The notes below the pieces were generated by a model. It was not told the DNA's origin and searched no databases. It saw only the letters and a program-made list of their open reading frames with translations. Positions 20,301-28,110 of a stretch of 64,000 nt of DNA are shown one piece after another. The position numbers and the translations under genes are program-made. Each line of letters opens with the position of its first letter. Positions within the stretch are counted from its first letter, which is position 1. The DNA comes from Listeria cossartiae subsp. cayugensis (lineage in GTDB: Bacteria; Bacillota; Bacilli; Lactobacillales; Listeriaceae). The stretch spans positions 310,001 through 374,000 of the forward strand of contig NZ_JAARZC010000003.1 of the NCBI RefSeq assembly GCF_014229095.1, read 5' to 3'.

Positions 20301-21889
20301 CCTGGAAAGAACCGAAAAAACCACTTCAAGCAACAATTGGTTTACTGGATCAACCTGAATTACAAGCACAAGTCCCACTAACACTAGATTTAACAAAAGA
20401 TGGACACGTGGCTGTATTCTCAAGCCCAGGATTTGGGAAATCCACCTTCTTGCAAAGTTTAGTGATGGATTTAGCGCGTCAACATAATCCAGAGCAATTG
20501 CATGTTTATTTGTTGGATTTTGGGACGAATGGATTGCTGCCGCTAGTAGATCTGCCACATATTGCTGATACAATGATGGTGGATGAAGTTGAAAAAATAC
20601 AGAAATTTTTACGAATCTGCGTAAATGAAATAAAAATAAGGAAGAAGCTTCTTAGCCAATATCGTGTTGCGAACATAGAGCAGTATGAAAGAGCAAGTGG
20701 AAAAGAGCTACCTAATATTATTATTGTTTTAGATAATTATGACGCTGTAAAAGACGCAGGCTTAGGAGATGATTTTGAAAAAATCATTACTCAAATTACT
20801 CGTGAAGGTGCATCCATTGGAATGCTTATGATTATAAGCGCATCAAGGCATATGAGTTTGAGAACACATATGGCTACTAATATTAAACAAATGATTGCCT
20901 TATATCTAATTGACAAAAATGATATATCATCAACTGTTGGTCGAACGGATACACCACTTGAAGAGTATCCAGGAAGGGCGCTTGTGAAATTAGAAACAGT
21001 TACAACATTTCAAACGATGTTACCATCGCAAGGAGAAGAAACAATTCAACAGATTGAAGGTATTCGAAATGAAGCGAAATTAATGAGAGACGGTTGGCAA
21101 GGAGAACTTCCGGAGAGCGTACCAATGATTCCAGAAAAAATTAAACTAGCTGATTTTTGTGAATGGATGGAAACAAAAGAGGTCGTTGCAAATGGAAATA
21201 TACCTATCGGAGTTGATTTTGAATACGTAAAACCAGTGGGCATTGATTACAAGCAAACCGGAGTACTAATTATTGCAGATGCAATTGGACGAAACTTAGT
21301 AAGCATAAATAAAAATGTAGCTAATTCTCTTGTACAAAATCCAAATATTTCCCTATTAATTAGTGATACAGCGAATTTTGATTTAGTGGAAATGTCTACT
21401 AAAGCCAATTTGTACAGTAACAACACAGAGGATTTGAAACAGAATATGAAAAAAGTACTCTCTATTTATCAATCCAGAACTGAAAAAGCAGATGAACTTC
21501 GAAAAGCAGGGGATAATTTAGGCGTAACTGCCATGATTCAAGGGTTAAAAGATATAGTTGTTTTTGTGGGAGATTATGATATCTTACTAAAAGCTCTTGA
21601 TGAAGAAGATCAAAAAACTCTAATAGATATGATTAACAATGGAAAAACATATGGTTGCTATCTAATTTTAAGTGGTTCGATTCAAGCATTTAAAGGATAT
21701 GGTGATTTGAATAAAGCTGTTCAAGCTCAAAGAAACTATATATTCTTTGATCGACTATCAAATTCAAGCCCATTCTCCTTCTCATTTAATATTTATAGAG
21801 AGCAAGAATTATTGCCTGAGGAAGGTTATGTAATAGCAGGTCAAGAGTGGCAAAAAATAAAAATTGCAAAATATGAAGAAGAGGTGTAA
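17393..21889 (+). CDS. essC: EssC, FtsK/SpoIIIE-type motor ATPase of type VIIb secretion
   Basis: A 1498-aa motor that drives export. Two FHA-like domains (about 1-185) precede two membrane segments (about 228-275), then three ATPase domains in series. D1 has Walker A GTTGSGKS (about 667-674) and Walker B FLISDEFAEL (about 772-781). D2 has Walker A SSPGFGKST (about 1010-1018) and Walker B IIIVLDNYD. D3 (from about 1285, GVLIIADAIGRN) lacks a clear P-loop. The DNA changes character at about 20.58 kb (residue about 1064), from a mixed to a strongly AT-rich codon choice. Beyond this point essC is known to fall into sequence variants, each linked to its own effector set. Confidence 0.95.
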   Translation: MNREALLIVSNGQQCHKHHLSPERVVTIGNTIEHEITYPELAETIEVKCSEGSWNAGATALQTNQAVNIDNLAFYLCQDLHTQVYDVVTNISVAFGAGTENDITIDDTKSDFLLLRSAKEDLFKLQVLNGEIYHNFSLVTEDCTLEPGDQLYTDGVTITIGKEDISVQAVKNRVTSKLAPLFAADNSFGEDYPDYHRSPRIIYRAPEEKISMAKPSSKPSKPTDGLIKIILPPLIMVAITVMISIFQPRGLYIIMTIAMSAVTITMAIINYVKSRKKYKIDSKQRVESYDLYLKRKTKELHETSEKQRHALTYHYPDAVELEKMALRVDSRIYEKTMFHHDFLTFRVGRGDEASSFSVEFQQEEFSQEKDELVEEAVKIKGQYLSINEVPVATDLMHGPVGYIGPRRLVLEQLQMLVMQTSLFHSYYDLQFITIFPEEEKADWDWMRWLPHANMRDVNVRGFVYHERSRDQVLNSLYQILKERKQALTEQASKQEKLYFTPHYVVLITDEKLVLDHTVMEFFNEDPSELGVSLVFVQDVMESLPEHVKTVVDIRDAKSGNIILEQGDLVNRAFVPDHLPADFDKEVISRALAPLNHLQNLKNSIPESVTFLEMYGVERVEELNIAGRWAKNETYKSLAVPLGLRGKDDIVQLNLHEKAHGPHGLVAGTTGSGKSEIIQSYIISLGVNFHPYEVAFLLIDYKGGGMANLFKNMPHLLGTITNLDGAQSMRALASIKAELQKRQRLFGEHDVNHINQYQKLYKQGKATEPMPHLFLISDEFAELKSEQPEFMKELVSTARIGRSLGIHLILATQKPSGVVDDQIWSNSKFKLALKVQNASDSNEILKTPDAAEITLPGRSYLQVGNNEIYELFQSAWSGADYVPDKESTDYIDTTIYAINDLGQYDILTEDLSGLDKKDDLTKLPSELDAVIDHIHEYTEASGIEALPRPWLPPLPERIFAQDLHPVNFEEAWKEPKKPLQATIGLLDQPELQAQVPLTLDLTKDGHVAVFSSPGFGKSTFLQSLVMDLARQHNPEQLHVYLLDFGTNGLLPLVDLPHIADTMMVDEVEKIQKFLRICVNEIKIRKKLLSQYRVANIEQYERASGKELPNIIIVLDNYDAVKDAGLGDDFEKIITQITREGASIGMLMIISASRHMSLRTHMATNIKQMIALYLIDKNDISSTVGRTDTPLEEYPGRALVKLETVTTFQTMLPSQGEETIQQIEGIRNEAKLMRDGWQGELPESVPMIPEKIKLADFCEWMETKEVVANGNIPIGVDFEYVKPVGIDYKQTGVLIIADAIGRNLVSINKNVANSLVQNPNISLLISDTANFDLVEMSTKANLYSNNTEDLKQNMKKVLSIYQSRTEKADELRKAGDNLGVTAMIQGLKDIVVFVGDYDILLKALDEEDQKTLIDMINNGKTYGCYLILSGSIQAFKGYGDLNKAVQAQRNYIFFDRLSNSSPFSFSFNIYREQELLPEEGYVIAGQEWQKIKIAKYEEEV

Positions 21890-21894
21890 GGAAA

Positions 21895-22212
21895 ATGCTA
21901 ACAAAAGAAATATTACCTATTGGAAGCGTTGTTTATTTAAAAGAAAGCCTGAAGAAAGTTATGATTACGAGTAGATTAATTACAATTCAGGGAGATGAAG
22001 AAAAAGAATTTTTTGATTATGGAGGTGTAGTTTATCCAGAAGGGACAAAGGACGACAATATTTTAGCATTTAATGCAGAAGATATAACAGATGTGAAGTT
22101 TAGAGGTTTTGTAGATGATGATGAGGTAGTCTTGGTGAAGAGAATGAGAGAATGGCAGAAAGAAGAATTTGGTGTTTCTCCAGAAGAGGAGGATGAGATG
22201 CTTGAATTATGA
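21895..22212 (+). CDS. DUF4176-like protein of the essC-variant module
   Basis: A 105-aa acidic, soluble protein following essC by 5 bases. The N-terminal half (LPIGSVVYLKES, KVMITSR) and the segment EKEFFDYGGVVYPEG match what I recall of DUF4176, a family commonly beside type VIIb genes; its role is not known. It has neither signal peptide nor membrane segment. The C-terminus is strongly acidic. Its end overlaps the next gene by 11 bases. AAGAGGTGTAAGG supplies the ribosome binding site. Confidence 0.75.
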   Translation: MLTKEILPIGSVVYLKESLKKVMITSRLITIQGDEEKEFFDYGGVVYPEGTKDDNILAFNAEDITDVKFRGFVDDDEVVLVKRMREWQKEEFGVSPEEEDEMLEL

Positions 22213-22636
22213 TGAACGTGTACGAGTTTTAATTGAGTTGAAGGTTGATTTGTCCGGAAAATTAGAAATGATGGAAAATGAAGAAGAGTTATTATGTAGA
22301 CAAAAACATGATTTTGCAAGTGCCTGGTCAAATGCAAAAACAGAGGATGCTTATAGAAAATTAAATGAAGCAGTTAGAAAGAAAATCAAAGAAACAACAG
22401 AATATGCAAGAGAAATTGATGAAAAAATTACTGATCGCATCAAACGAATTGAAGCAGCATATAAAGCAGAATATCAGAGTAATAGGAGCTATACATGGCG
22501 TATCGCAGAAATCGACCCAATTAAATTTAAACAAAAGTATAATGAACGATTAAATCAGTTAAGCTACTTATCATGTGATGGCAGTGTAAAAACACGTTTA
22601 ATAAAAGAGTTTCGGCAAAATAATTTCCTAAAATAG
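22202..22636 (+). CDS. Coiled-coil small protein, type VII accessory (DUF3958-like)
   Basis: A 144-aa, highly charged, almost wholly helical protein (MNYDERVRVLIELK onward) without a signal peptide. I place the start at the TTG at 22202, nine bases from AGGAGG (22187-22192). The in-frame ATG at 22193 abuts that site, and the longest open frame from 22169 has none. Size, helical content and position before a small WXG100-like gene resemble the DUF3958 (LapA2-type) partner proteins described for LXG effector export, but the family call is tentative. Confidence 0.65.
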   Translation: MNYDERVRVLIELKVDLSGKLEMMENEEELLCRQKHDFASAWSNAKTEDAYRKLNEAVRKKIKETTEYAREIDEKITDRIKRIEAAYKAEYQSNRSYTWRIAEIDPIKFKQKYNERLNQLSYLSCDGSVKTRLIKEFRQNNFLK

Positions 22637-22647
22637 GAGGATGAAAT

Positions 22648-22956
22648 ATGGTAAGTCCAATGCCAGATAAAACAGTGAAAATGGATAAAGGAAGTATTAA
22701 TCCTAAATTAGATAAACTAATTTCAAGTCTAGACAATTTTGATAATATCAATAAGAAAATGGGCACTATAGTAGGTACTCAGGAGATTAGTGGCGAAGCC
22801 GCAGATGCTTTATCAGAGAGCCTATTAGTGCTAGTAAGCTATGGGGAACAATACAGTTTAGTAATTAGAAACTTAAAAGAAGTGATAGCCGACTATTGTA
22901 AAAGTATAGAAGAAATTGATAAGACAGCAGCGAATGCGGTAGGTAAAGGTGTTTAA
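22648..22956 (+). CDS. WXG100-like small type VII protein (TIGR04197/DUF3130-like)
   Basis: A 102-aa helical protein with neither signal peptide nor cysteine. The segment ISGEAADALSESLLVLVSYGEQY near the middle, following a predicted helix, is the type of S-G-x-A turn seen in small WXG100-like secreted partners. With the preceding helical gene and the effector downstream it probably forms an effector-targeting set. TAGGAGGATG precedes the ATG. Confidence 0.65.
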   Translation: MVSPMPDKTVKMDKGSINPKLDKLISSLDNFDNINKKMGTIVGTQEISGEAADALSESLLVLVSYGEQYSLVIRNLKEVIADYCKSIEEIDKTAANAVGKGV

Positions 22957-22974
22957 AAAGAAAGAGGTTAAACT

Positions 22975-23619
22975 ATGAAAAGTAGAAATTGGTTAAAAGG
23001 AATAGGCATAACAATGATTGTCTCCACTTTATTTTTAACGGGATGTGAAAACGGGGATACCGAAAAAACAGATACAGTGGAACAGACTAAAAGTGTTGAA
23101 GAAGATGGGGAAAAAGTTAAAATTGAGAGTAATGAAGGGAAGCCGCAGCATGAACAACTTATTACAGTGAAATTACCACCAGAAGCAGATTATTTAAATG
23201 ATGAAACGTTAGAAGTGTATGAGAAAGATAAAAAGAAGTATGACCAGACAAATCAACTAATTACTAATGATTCGATTACATTATTAGTAGGAGATTATGG
23301 TTACTATGATCCAATATGGGGATCATTAGATTGTTCTTTTATAATTGTTAATGGAACAAAAACAAGGGTAAAAGATCTCAGTTTTCAAATTAGTATAGAG
23401 GCTAATAATAATGTAATATCTGGGAAGGTGTTTTTAGATAGTACAGTCCAAGAACTCGCAAAAACCCAGATAGGAGATCTCCAACCTAATACTGGTGTTC
23501 CAATAGTTCTATCGTTTCCAGAGGAAAACGCAACAGGCGCTGATAAAGAGGGTAAGAAAATCGATACTAATAGTCTAAAAGTCCATATTAAAAAAATTCA
23601 ATATAATACTGTAGATTAG
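22975..23619 (+). CDS. Lipoprotein of a repeated T7SS-cargo family, copy 1
   Basis: A 214-aa predicted lipoprotein: signal peptide, lipobox LFLTGCEN (cysteine about residue 24), acidic linker (about 28-50), a conserved segment KPQHEQLITVKLPPEADYL, then an Ig-like beta domain (about 95-210). Its first 110 or so residues are nearly identical to the lipoprotein at 26343-27014, while the C-terminal halves differ. Surface location beside effector genes suggests immunity to exported toxins, as proposed for other type VII-linked lipoproteins; that is inference. Confidence 0.8.
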   Translation: MKSRNWLKGIGITMIVSTLFLTGCENGDTEKTDTVEQTKSVEEDGEKVKIESNEGKPQHEQLITVKLPPEADYLNDETLEVYEKDKKKYDQTNQLITNDSITLLVGDYGYYDPIWGSLDCSFIIVNGTKTRVKDLSFQISIEANNNVISGKVFLDSTVQELAKTQIGDLQPNTGVPIVLSFPEENATGADKEGKKIDTNSLKVHIKKIQYNTVD

Positions 23620-23629
23620 GGGTGACAAA

Positions 23630-23944
23630 ATGAGTAGAGAAATTAAAATCAATCCCATTTTTTTGAAGAATGTTGAAAACAATGTAACAAATTACATTGA
23701 TGCCCAGAAAGAAGTTTCTGTAGCGTTACTGGCAGTTAGAGAGAACTTAGCAAGTAATTTTTCAGGTATTGCTTGCGACGAAATAAAAAATTATATAACA
23801 GAATTAATGAATGATTTAGAAAAGGAATTTGGTGTGTTCATTACAAAGAATCATGAAAAAGTTAAGGCGTTAGGGGAAAGTTATAAAGAACTTGATGGTC
23901 AGTTAGGGCAGACCTTTAACTATGGAATGGAGAGGACTAAATGA
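23630..23944 (+). CDS. WXG100-like small partner protein
   Basis: A 104-aa helical protein without a signal peptide. It has a helix-turn-helix-like hairpin with a turn near FSGIACDEIKNYI (about residue 45), the position of the WXG turn in EsxA, though no tryptophan is present. Its stop overlaps the start of the next gene (ATGA at 23941), a strong sign of coupling to that effector, so it is probably its export partner. The functional call is inferred. Confidence 0.65.
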   Translation: MSREIKINPIFLKNVENNVTNYIDAQKEVSVALLAVRENLASNFSGIACDEIKNYITELMNDLEKEFGVFITKNHEKVKALGESYKELDGQLGQTFNYGMERTK

Positions 23945-24906
23945 GCGGAAAAATAAAATTCAATATCGCCGAAGCTCAAAATATTAGTCTTGAGCTGAAA
24001 ATTGCAGCAGGTAGGTATACGCAAGAAACAGAAGAGCTATTAAAAGCACTGAAAAATAATAGTTTATGTGATAAAGATCAAGATGTCGTTGAACAGAGGG
24101 GACGAATAGAGAAGAATAACCAAAGACTTATAGAATATGAGAAATTTGTAAACACAAATCTCGCTAAATCTAATTCAGTTATAGAAGAATTGTTTATGGG
24201 TGTAGAGGTATTGTATGCACAGCAAGTTTCCGAGTTTAGAAATCCTAATTCTGCAGGTTATAAAGAATTAATGGGTAATGTGAAAGCCGTGGCTTATAAA
24301 AATCTTTCGAATTTGCCGGGTCTGAGTAAAATGTTTGTATCAGACAATGTAACAGGCGCCTTAAAAGATATTAAAGATACATTGGTTGACACATTAATAG
24401 ATAGTACCTACATGAAATTAATTAATGACACTGTTGAATATCAAGGTGAAAATAAAAATATAAGTGAATTATATGGAAGTAAAGCGGATAAAATAAAAAT
24501 TGGCAATACTAAATCAATGACCACACCAACCAAATATATTTCAACAGCTTACCTCATCTCAGACACGCTAAAAAGTTTTAACAGTTATGGAAATAGCAAA
24601 GATTCCTCTCGACTTGCAGGAGATTTAACCGGGATAGCAATAAAAAAAGGTGCGGATTTTGCTGTTGGGAAATTAGCTACTACGGCATTAGCTGGTTTTG
24701 GTGTAAGTGGTGTTAAAGGGGCTATCGCAGGCGCCGTTATTTCCGTTGCTGCAGATAAAATTATTGATCCGACTGTTGAATATGTTAAGAAGAGAAAGAC
24801 AGAAGCAAAGAGAGAGGAATGGGAAAGAAACGGTATATCTAAAGGATGGATGAAAATTCAAGATTTAAAATTAGAATATACTGTAGGTAATTATCAAGCA
24901 AGTTAA
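23941..24906 (+). CDS. Candidate type VII effector with glycine-rich hydrophobic C-terminus
   Basis: A 321-aa protein. The N-terminal 100 residues are helical and soluble, like a short LXG-type export module. The middle (about 100-200) is helical. Residues about 228-275 form a Gly/Ala-rich hydrophobic stretch (LAGFGVSGVKGAIAGAVISV) such as is seen in glycine-zipper, membrane-inserting toxins. The C-terminus is charged. It overlaps its likely partner by four bases. Two small membrane proteins follow that could protect the producer. It has no Sec signal peptide. I do not recognise a catalytic domain; membrane disruption is an inference. Confidence 0.6.
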   Translation: MSGKIKFNIAEAQNISLELKIAAGRYTQETEELLKALKNNSLCDKDQDVVEQRGRIEKNNQRLIEYEKFVNTNLAKSNSVIEELFMGVEVLYAQQVSEFRNPNSAGYKELMGNVKAVAYKNLSNLPGLSKMFVSDNVTGALKDIKDTLVDTLIDSTYMKLINDTVEYQGENKNISELYGSKADKIKIGNTKSMTTPTKYISTAYLISDTLKSFNSYGNSKDSSRLAGDLTGIAIKKGADFAVGKLATTALAGFGVSGVKGAIAGAVISVAADKIIDPTVEYVKKRKTEAKREEWERNGISKGWMKIQDLKLEYTVGNYQAS

Positions 24907-25008
24907 CAGTTAAAATATAAGATTTTTTACCTAATAAAAATGACAGCAGTATCTATATGAGATTACTATCAACTTCACCATGTGCGGTACAAACAAAAGG
25001 AGGAAAAA

Positions 25009-25344
25009 ATGTATATTAATTTAAAATCCAGTGATGGAAATGTGATTACAACAAAAGTTGGTTCTTGCTGGACCTGTGTATTTCTTTCGTTCTTTGGCCC
25101 TTTACTCCGAGGAGACATTAAATTCTTCGTTCTATATGCAATATTAGATGGAGCGGGACTCTTCATTGCTTTGAATTATGCTGGAGATATCGGAGCAGCT
25201 ATCATGGCTATGGTAACTTTACTCTTTGAATCCAATTATAATACATGGTTTATCCGCGGGAAGATGAATAACGGGTGGGAACCGGAAACAGAGAAAGATC
25301 GAGAAATATTATTAGAAAAAGGCGTCATTAAAACAGAGGTATAG
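25009..25344 (+). CDS. Small membrane protein, candidate immunity protein
   Basis: A 111-aa protein with two to three hydrophobic segments (about 18-85) and a charged C-terminus. I placed the start at the ATG at 25009 behind AAAGGAGGAA; a longer frame from 24982 has no binding site. It follows the effector by 102 bases. Small polytopic proteins after membrane-active type VII toxins often act as immunity proteins, but nothing here proves it. Confidence 0.6.
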   Translation: MYINLKSSDGNVITTKVGSCWTCVFLSFFGPLLRGDIKFFVLYAILDGAGLFIALNYAGDIGAAIMAMVTLLFESNYNTWFIRGKMNNGWEPETEKDREILLEKGVIKTEV

Positions 25345-25377
25345 TATATAAATCCAATTCGAAAGGGACTCAATAAA

Positions 25378-25818
25378 ATGAATTCAAATGAAATTTCAGA
25401 GATTATAATTCAGCAAAATAAAGGGAAAACAATTATTAAATTGCTTTATACCTTGCCTATATTATTATTTGGAATTTTTATTTTATTTAAAGTAAAAGAA
25501 TCGTTATTACTAGGTGCTTGTGGAATAATCCTTTTAGTTATCGTGGCACCAACTTATTTTACTGTAGCTAAGCATTTTTTTTCGGGTAAGCCACTGCTTA
25601 AAGTGGATCAAGATGGTATTGAGGGATGGAGTAAACGCTTTAAGTGGAATGAAATTGAAAAAGTAGCCTTGCGTAGAGACTGGGGCGCCGTATATCTGAC
25701 TGTATATGTACGGAAGAATGGCGGAATTCACAAATATAATATAAATACAAAAGAAATAGAACGTTCTGCCACAGAATTAATCAAACAAATAGGTTATTTA
25801 AAAAACAAATATGAATGA
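25378..25818 (+). CDS. Membrane protein with PH-like cytoplasmic domain
   Basis: A 146-aa protein with two membrane segments near the N-terminus (about 18-37 and 41-62), then a beta-rich domain with one helix (about 70-143: GIEGWSKRFKWNEIEKVAL, YNINTKEIERSATELIKQIGYLK), the layout of small bacterial PH-like (YcxB-like) membrane proteins. It is the last gene before a terminator. GAAAGGGAC precedes the ATG. It may share an immunity role with its neighbour. Confidence 0.6.
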   Translation: MNSNEISEIIIQQNKGKTIIKLLYTLPILLFGIFILFKVKESLLLGACGIILLVIVAPTYFTVAKHFFSGKPLLKVDQDGIEGWSKRFKWNEIEKVALRRDWGAVYLTVYVRKNGGIHKYNINTKEIERSATELIKQIGYLKNKYE

Positions 25819-25860
25819 TTAATTGCAAGGTTTAAGAAACAGTGGTAAATGATATGCTAG

Positions 25861-25904
25861 AACCATGAACGATATGAACGGTAAGCGAGCGTCCATGGTT
25901 TTTT
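25861..25904 (+). terminator. Terminator after the first effector module
   Basis: AACCATGAACG (25861-25871) pairs with CGTCCATGGTT (25890-25900), then TTTT. It closes the module begun in essC. Confidence 0.75.
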
Positions 25905-25928
25905 AGCAACACAAATTATTATAGAAAT

Positions 25929-26099
25929 ATGGGACTGGTAAAAAGAACAAGTATAAAGATAAAAACTCGGTTGACGATTGGAGATATATGGCTTTTCATA
26001 AAAAATATAGAAAAAGAGATGGAGTTTAATCCGAAAATTAATCGAAACGGAATAAAATCGCTTCACCAGATTTTAAACTCTGACTGTGTAGAGATATAA
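25929..26099 (+). other. Short ORF, probably a gene remnant
   Basis: A 56-codon frame from ATG 25929 to TAA 26097-26099, ending NSDCVEI, with no ribosome binding site. Its first bases resemble the end of the decayed gene at 29830-30036 (both contain GGGACTGG then an A-rich stretch), and both are followed by a similar hairpin. I read it as debris of a duplicated module. The rest of 25905-26342 holds the hairpin at 26109-26145 and AT-rich DNA with no further gene. Confidence 0.3.
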
Positions 26100-26108
26100 A
26101 GTAAATTG

Positions 26109-26145
26109 GGTAGTCTAAGATGAAAAATTTATCTTAGGCTACTTA
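26109..26145 (+). repeat. Repeated hairpin element, copy 1
   Basis: TAGTCTAAGAT (26111-26121) pairs with ATCTTAGGCTA (26131-26141). The same arms recur at 30054-30064 and 30075-30085, with similar bases following. It lacks a T-run, so it may be a weak terminator or a recombination scar. Each copy lies just upstream of an intact lipoprotein gene. Confidence 0.6.
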
Positions 26146-26342
26146 ATGTACATAAGGATTTTGAGGTTTGAAAAGAATGTTTTTTGGTTGAAAACAAAGA
26201 AAACTAAAAAATTATACATATATAATTATAAGTTCAAATGTGAACAAGAAGCGTAGTGAGATTTTCTAAAGTAATGAAGGGAAACACGAATTAACAGTAT
26301 CAAAATCAACTGAATAAGACACAAAAGATAAGAGGTTACAAT

Positions 26343-27014
26343 ATGAAAACTAGAAATTGGTTAAAAGGGTTAGGAGTAACAATGATTGCCACCACTTTAA
26401 TTTTAACGGGATGCGGAAATGGAGACGCTGAAAAGACAGATACAGAGGAACAGACTAAAAACGTTGAAGAAGAAGGAAAAGAAGTAAAGATAGAGAGTAA
26501 TGAAGGGAAGCCCCAGCATGAACAGCTTATAACAGTGAAGTTGCCGCCAGAAGCAGATTATTTAAATGATGAAACGTTAGAAGTGTATGAGCAAGATAAA
26601 AAGAAGTATGACCAGACAGAGCAACTAATTACTAATAACTCAGTTACAATTCTATTAGGTGATTTTTGCTATTATGAGCCGGCATGGAGCAGTCTTACAT
26701 GTTCTGCAATTCTTGTGAATGGAACTGACACAAATATTGAAGACCTTAGCTTCAAAGCTGAAATAATGAATAAGCCAATGTCAGGAAAAGTTTTTTCGGA
26801 TGATAAAGTTCCAGAACTTACAAAAGCAAAAACAGGAAAATTCCAGCCAAACGAGGGTATACCAATTATTTTAGTTTTCTCAGAAGACGATCCGAAAAAT
26901 GAGGAAAATGCGGAGCCTCAAAAAATTAACATTAAAGATATAAAGGTTAAGATAAAGGATATTCAATATAAAGCAGTTAATGTAAAGGAACAAACAGCCA
27001 AAGAAAAAACTTAA
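26343..27014 (+). CDS. Lipoprotein of a repeated T7SS-cargo family, copy 2
   Basis: A 223-aa predicted lipoprotein with lipobox LILTGCGN (cysteine about residue 24). Residues 1 to about 110 are almost the same as in the lipoprotein at 22975-23619 (shared KPQHEQLITVKLPPEADYL and LNDETLEVYE); the C-terminal domain has diverged and extends slightly further. The pattern of a fixed N-terminal half and changing C-terminal half suggests selection on the exposed domain, as expected for immunity proteins tracking different toxins. No effector gene stands next to it other than the broken one downstream. Confidence 0.8.
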   Translation: MKTRNWLKGLGVTMIATTLILTGCGNGDAEKTDTEEQTKNVEEEGKEVKIESNEGKPQHEQLITVKLPPEADYLNDETLEVYEQDKKKYDQTEQLITNNSVTILLGDFCYYEPAWSSLTCSAILVNGTDTNIEDLSFKAEIMNKPMSGKVFSDDKVPELTKAKTGKFQPNEGIPIILVFSEDDPKNEENAEPQKINIKDIKVKIKDIQYKAVNVKEQTAKEKT

Positions 27015-27130
27015 AAAGGAATCACACTGTTCAAGATTATATAGATCAAGGTATTCATTAATAGGCAGGGTAAGTCGGTAAAACGAGTGAAGCAGAATAA
27101 AGGAGAAACTAAACAAGTAGCTAAAGAATT
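27011..27130 (+). pseudogene. Relic of the 5' part of a DUF1672-like lipoprotein gene
   Basis: This stretch aligns by eye with bases about 30238-30357, inside the lipoprotein gene at 30151-31020. Both contain AAAGGAA-CAC, CAAGATTAT-TAG, CAAGG, then AACGAGTGAA-CAGAAT and TAAACAA. Small insertions and deletions break the frame here. At protein level VKQNKGETKQVAKEF here corresponds to VKQNEEEIKQKAIEY there. The relic runs straight into the open frame of the next entry. Confidence 0.65.
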
Positions 27131-28094
27131 TTATTTTTTCGCAGATAAAACACTTTATAGCAAATTTATGGAACGTAAAAATGAATTTATAAAACTTAAT
27201 TCATTATTAGGTAAATATGGTTCATTTTTACAAGGGGATAAAATAAATAGTGCTAGTTACAATAGCGAAATGAAAACATTACGAGCAGAAATGTATAAAA
27301 TTAGTACTGTTCAGGAACAGGTAGTAAGAGATATATTTGATGTTTACAGTAATTCCATGTTAGGAGAGGGAGAAATTGCAAAAAGAATTAAAGATAAGTA
27401 TGGAAATACCGTATCAAAAGAGCAGCTAGATATACTCATTGCATATGCGCAATGGATTGTATTAAAGCAAAGAAGCGACGGAACATGGAGAAGTGATGAA
27501 AGTTTACTTGCAAAAGACGCCAAGGTTTGTCTAGTCCGAGGTGAGGATGGGAATTTGAAGCTTATGCCTCAGGATGAAGTAAAGGATAAAGGCGAAATTC
27601 AATTTACAATTCCAGGAGTAAATGTATCTAAAGTAGTTACAGCAGGATTTGATTTTGGTGTAGATAAAAAGGGAAATATAGTCGCACCAGAGGACTGGAA
27701 ATTACCTAAGAAAGAGGTAGGATTTGGAGCGGCTGTTAATTTTAGTGCGCTGGGTATAGAATTTCCAAATAATTTTAATGAAGATAAAGCGGTGCAAAAG
27801 CTTAAACTTAATAAAGTTGAGACGGGAAACATAGAAATAAACGCTAACACATCAACTCAAGGTATTTCAGTGGGAGCTCATGTTTCTGGAGTAGAAGCGT
27901 CCGGAACTATTCTTGATTGGCATGGGAGGGATACTGGGTTTAGTGTGAAAGTTAATTTATCGGTATTAACAGCAGGAGCAGAAGCAAAAATAACAATGGC
28001 TAATGGTATATCATTTAAACTCGGCACAGGTTTGATTGGAGCGGGTATTTCTGCAAACACATATGATGTAATTGATAAAAGGCTTAAATTTTAA
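27087..28094 (+). CDS. Orphan effector C-terminal part with relic 5' end
   Basis: An open frame of 335 codons, nominally from GTG 27087, but that GTG is a valine codon of the relic above and has no binding site. The next ATG, at 27168, also has none, so the gene is probably not properly translated. The body has a helical part (about 25-130) and a Gly/Ala/Ser-rich, beta-like C-terminal half (about 165-335: VNFSALGIEFP, GISVGAHVSGVEASG, LGTGLIGAGISANTY). I do not recognise the domain. It looks like the toxin half of an effector whose N-terminal export region was lost. Confidence 0.5.
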   Translation: MKQNKGETKQVAKEFYFFADKTLYSKFMERKNEFIKLNSLLGKYGSFLQGDKINSASYNSEMKTLRAEMYKISTVQEQVVRDIFDVYSNSMLGEGEIAKRIKDKYGNTVSKEQLDILIAYAQWIVLKQRSDGTWRSDESLLAKDAKVCLVRGEDGNLKLMPQDEVKDKGEIQFTIPGVNVSKVVTAGFDFGVDKKGNIVAPEDWKLPKKEVGFGAAVNFSALGIEFPNNFNEDKAVQKLKLNKVETGNIEINANTSTQGISVGAHVSGVEASGTILDWHGRDTGFSVKVNLSVLTAGAEAKITMANGISFKLGTGLIGAGISANTYDVIDKRLKF

Positions 28095-28110
28095 ATAGAG
28101 GAGGAGTATT

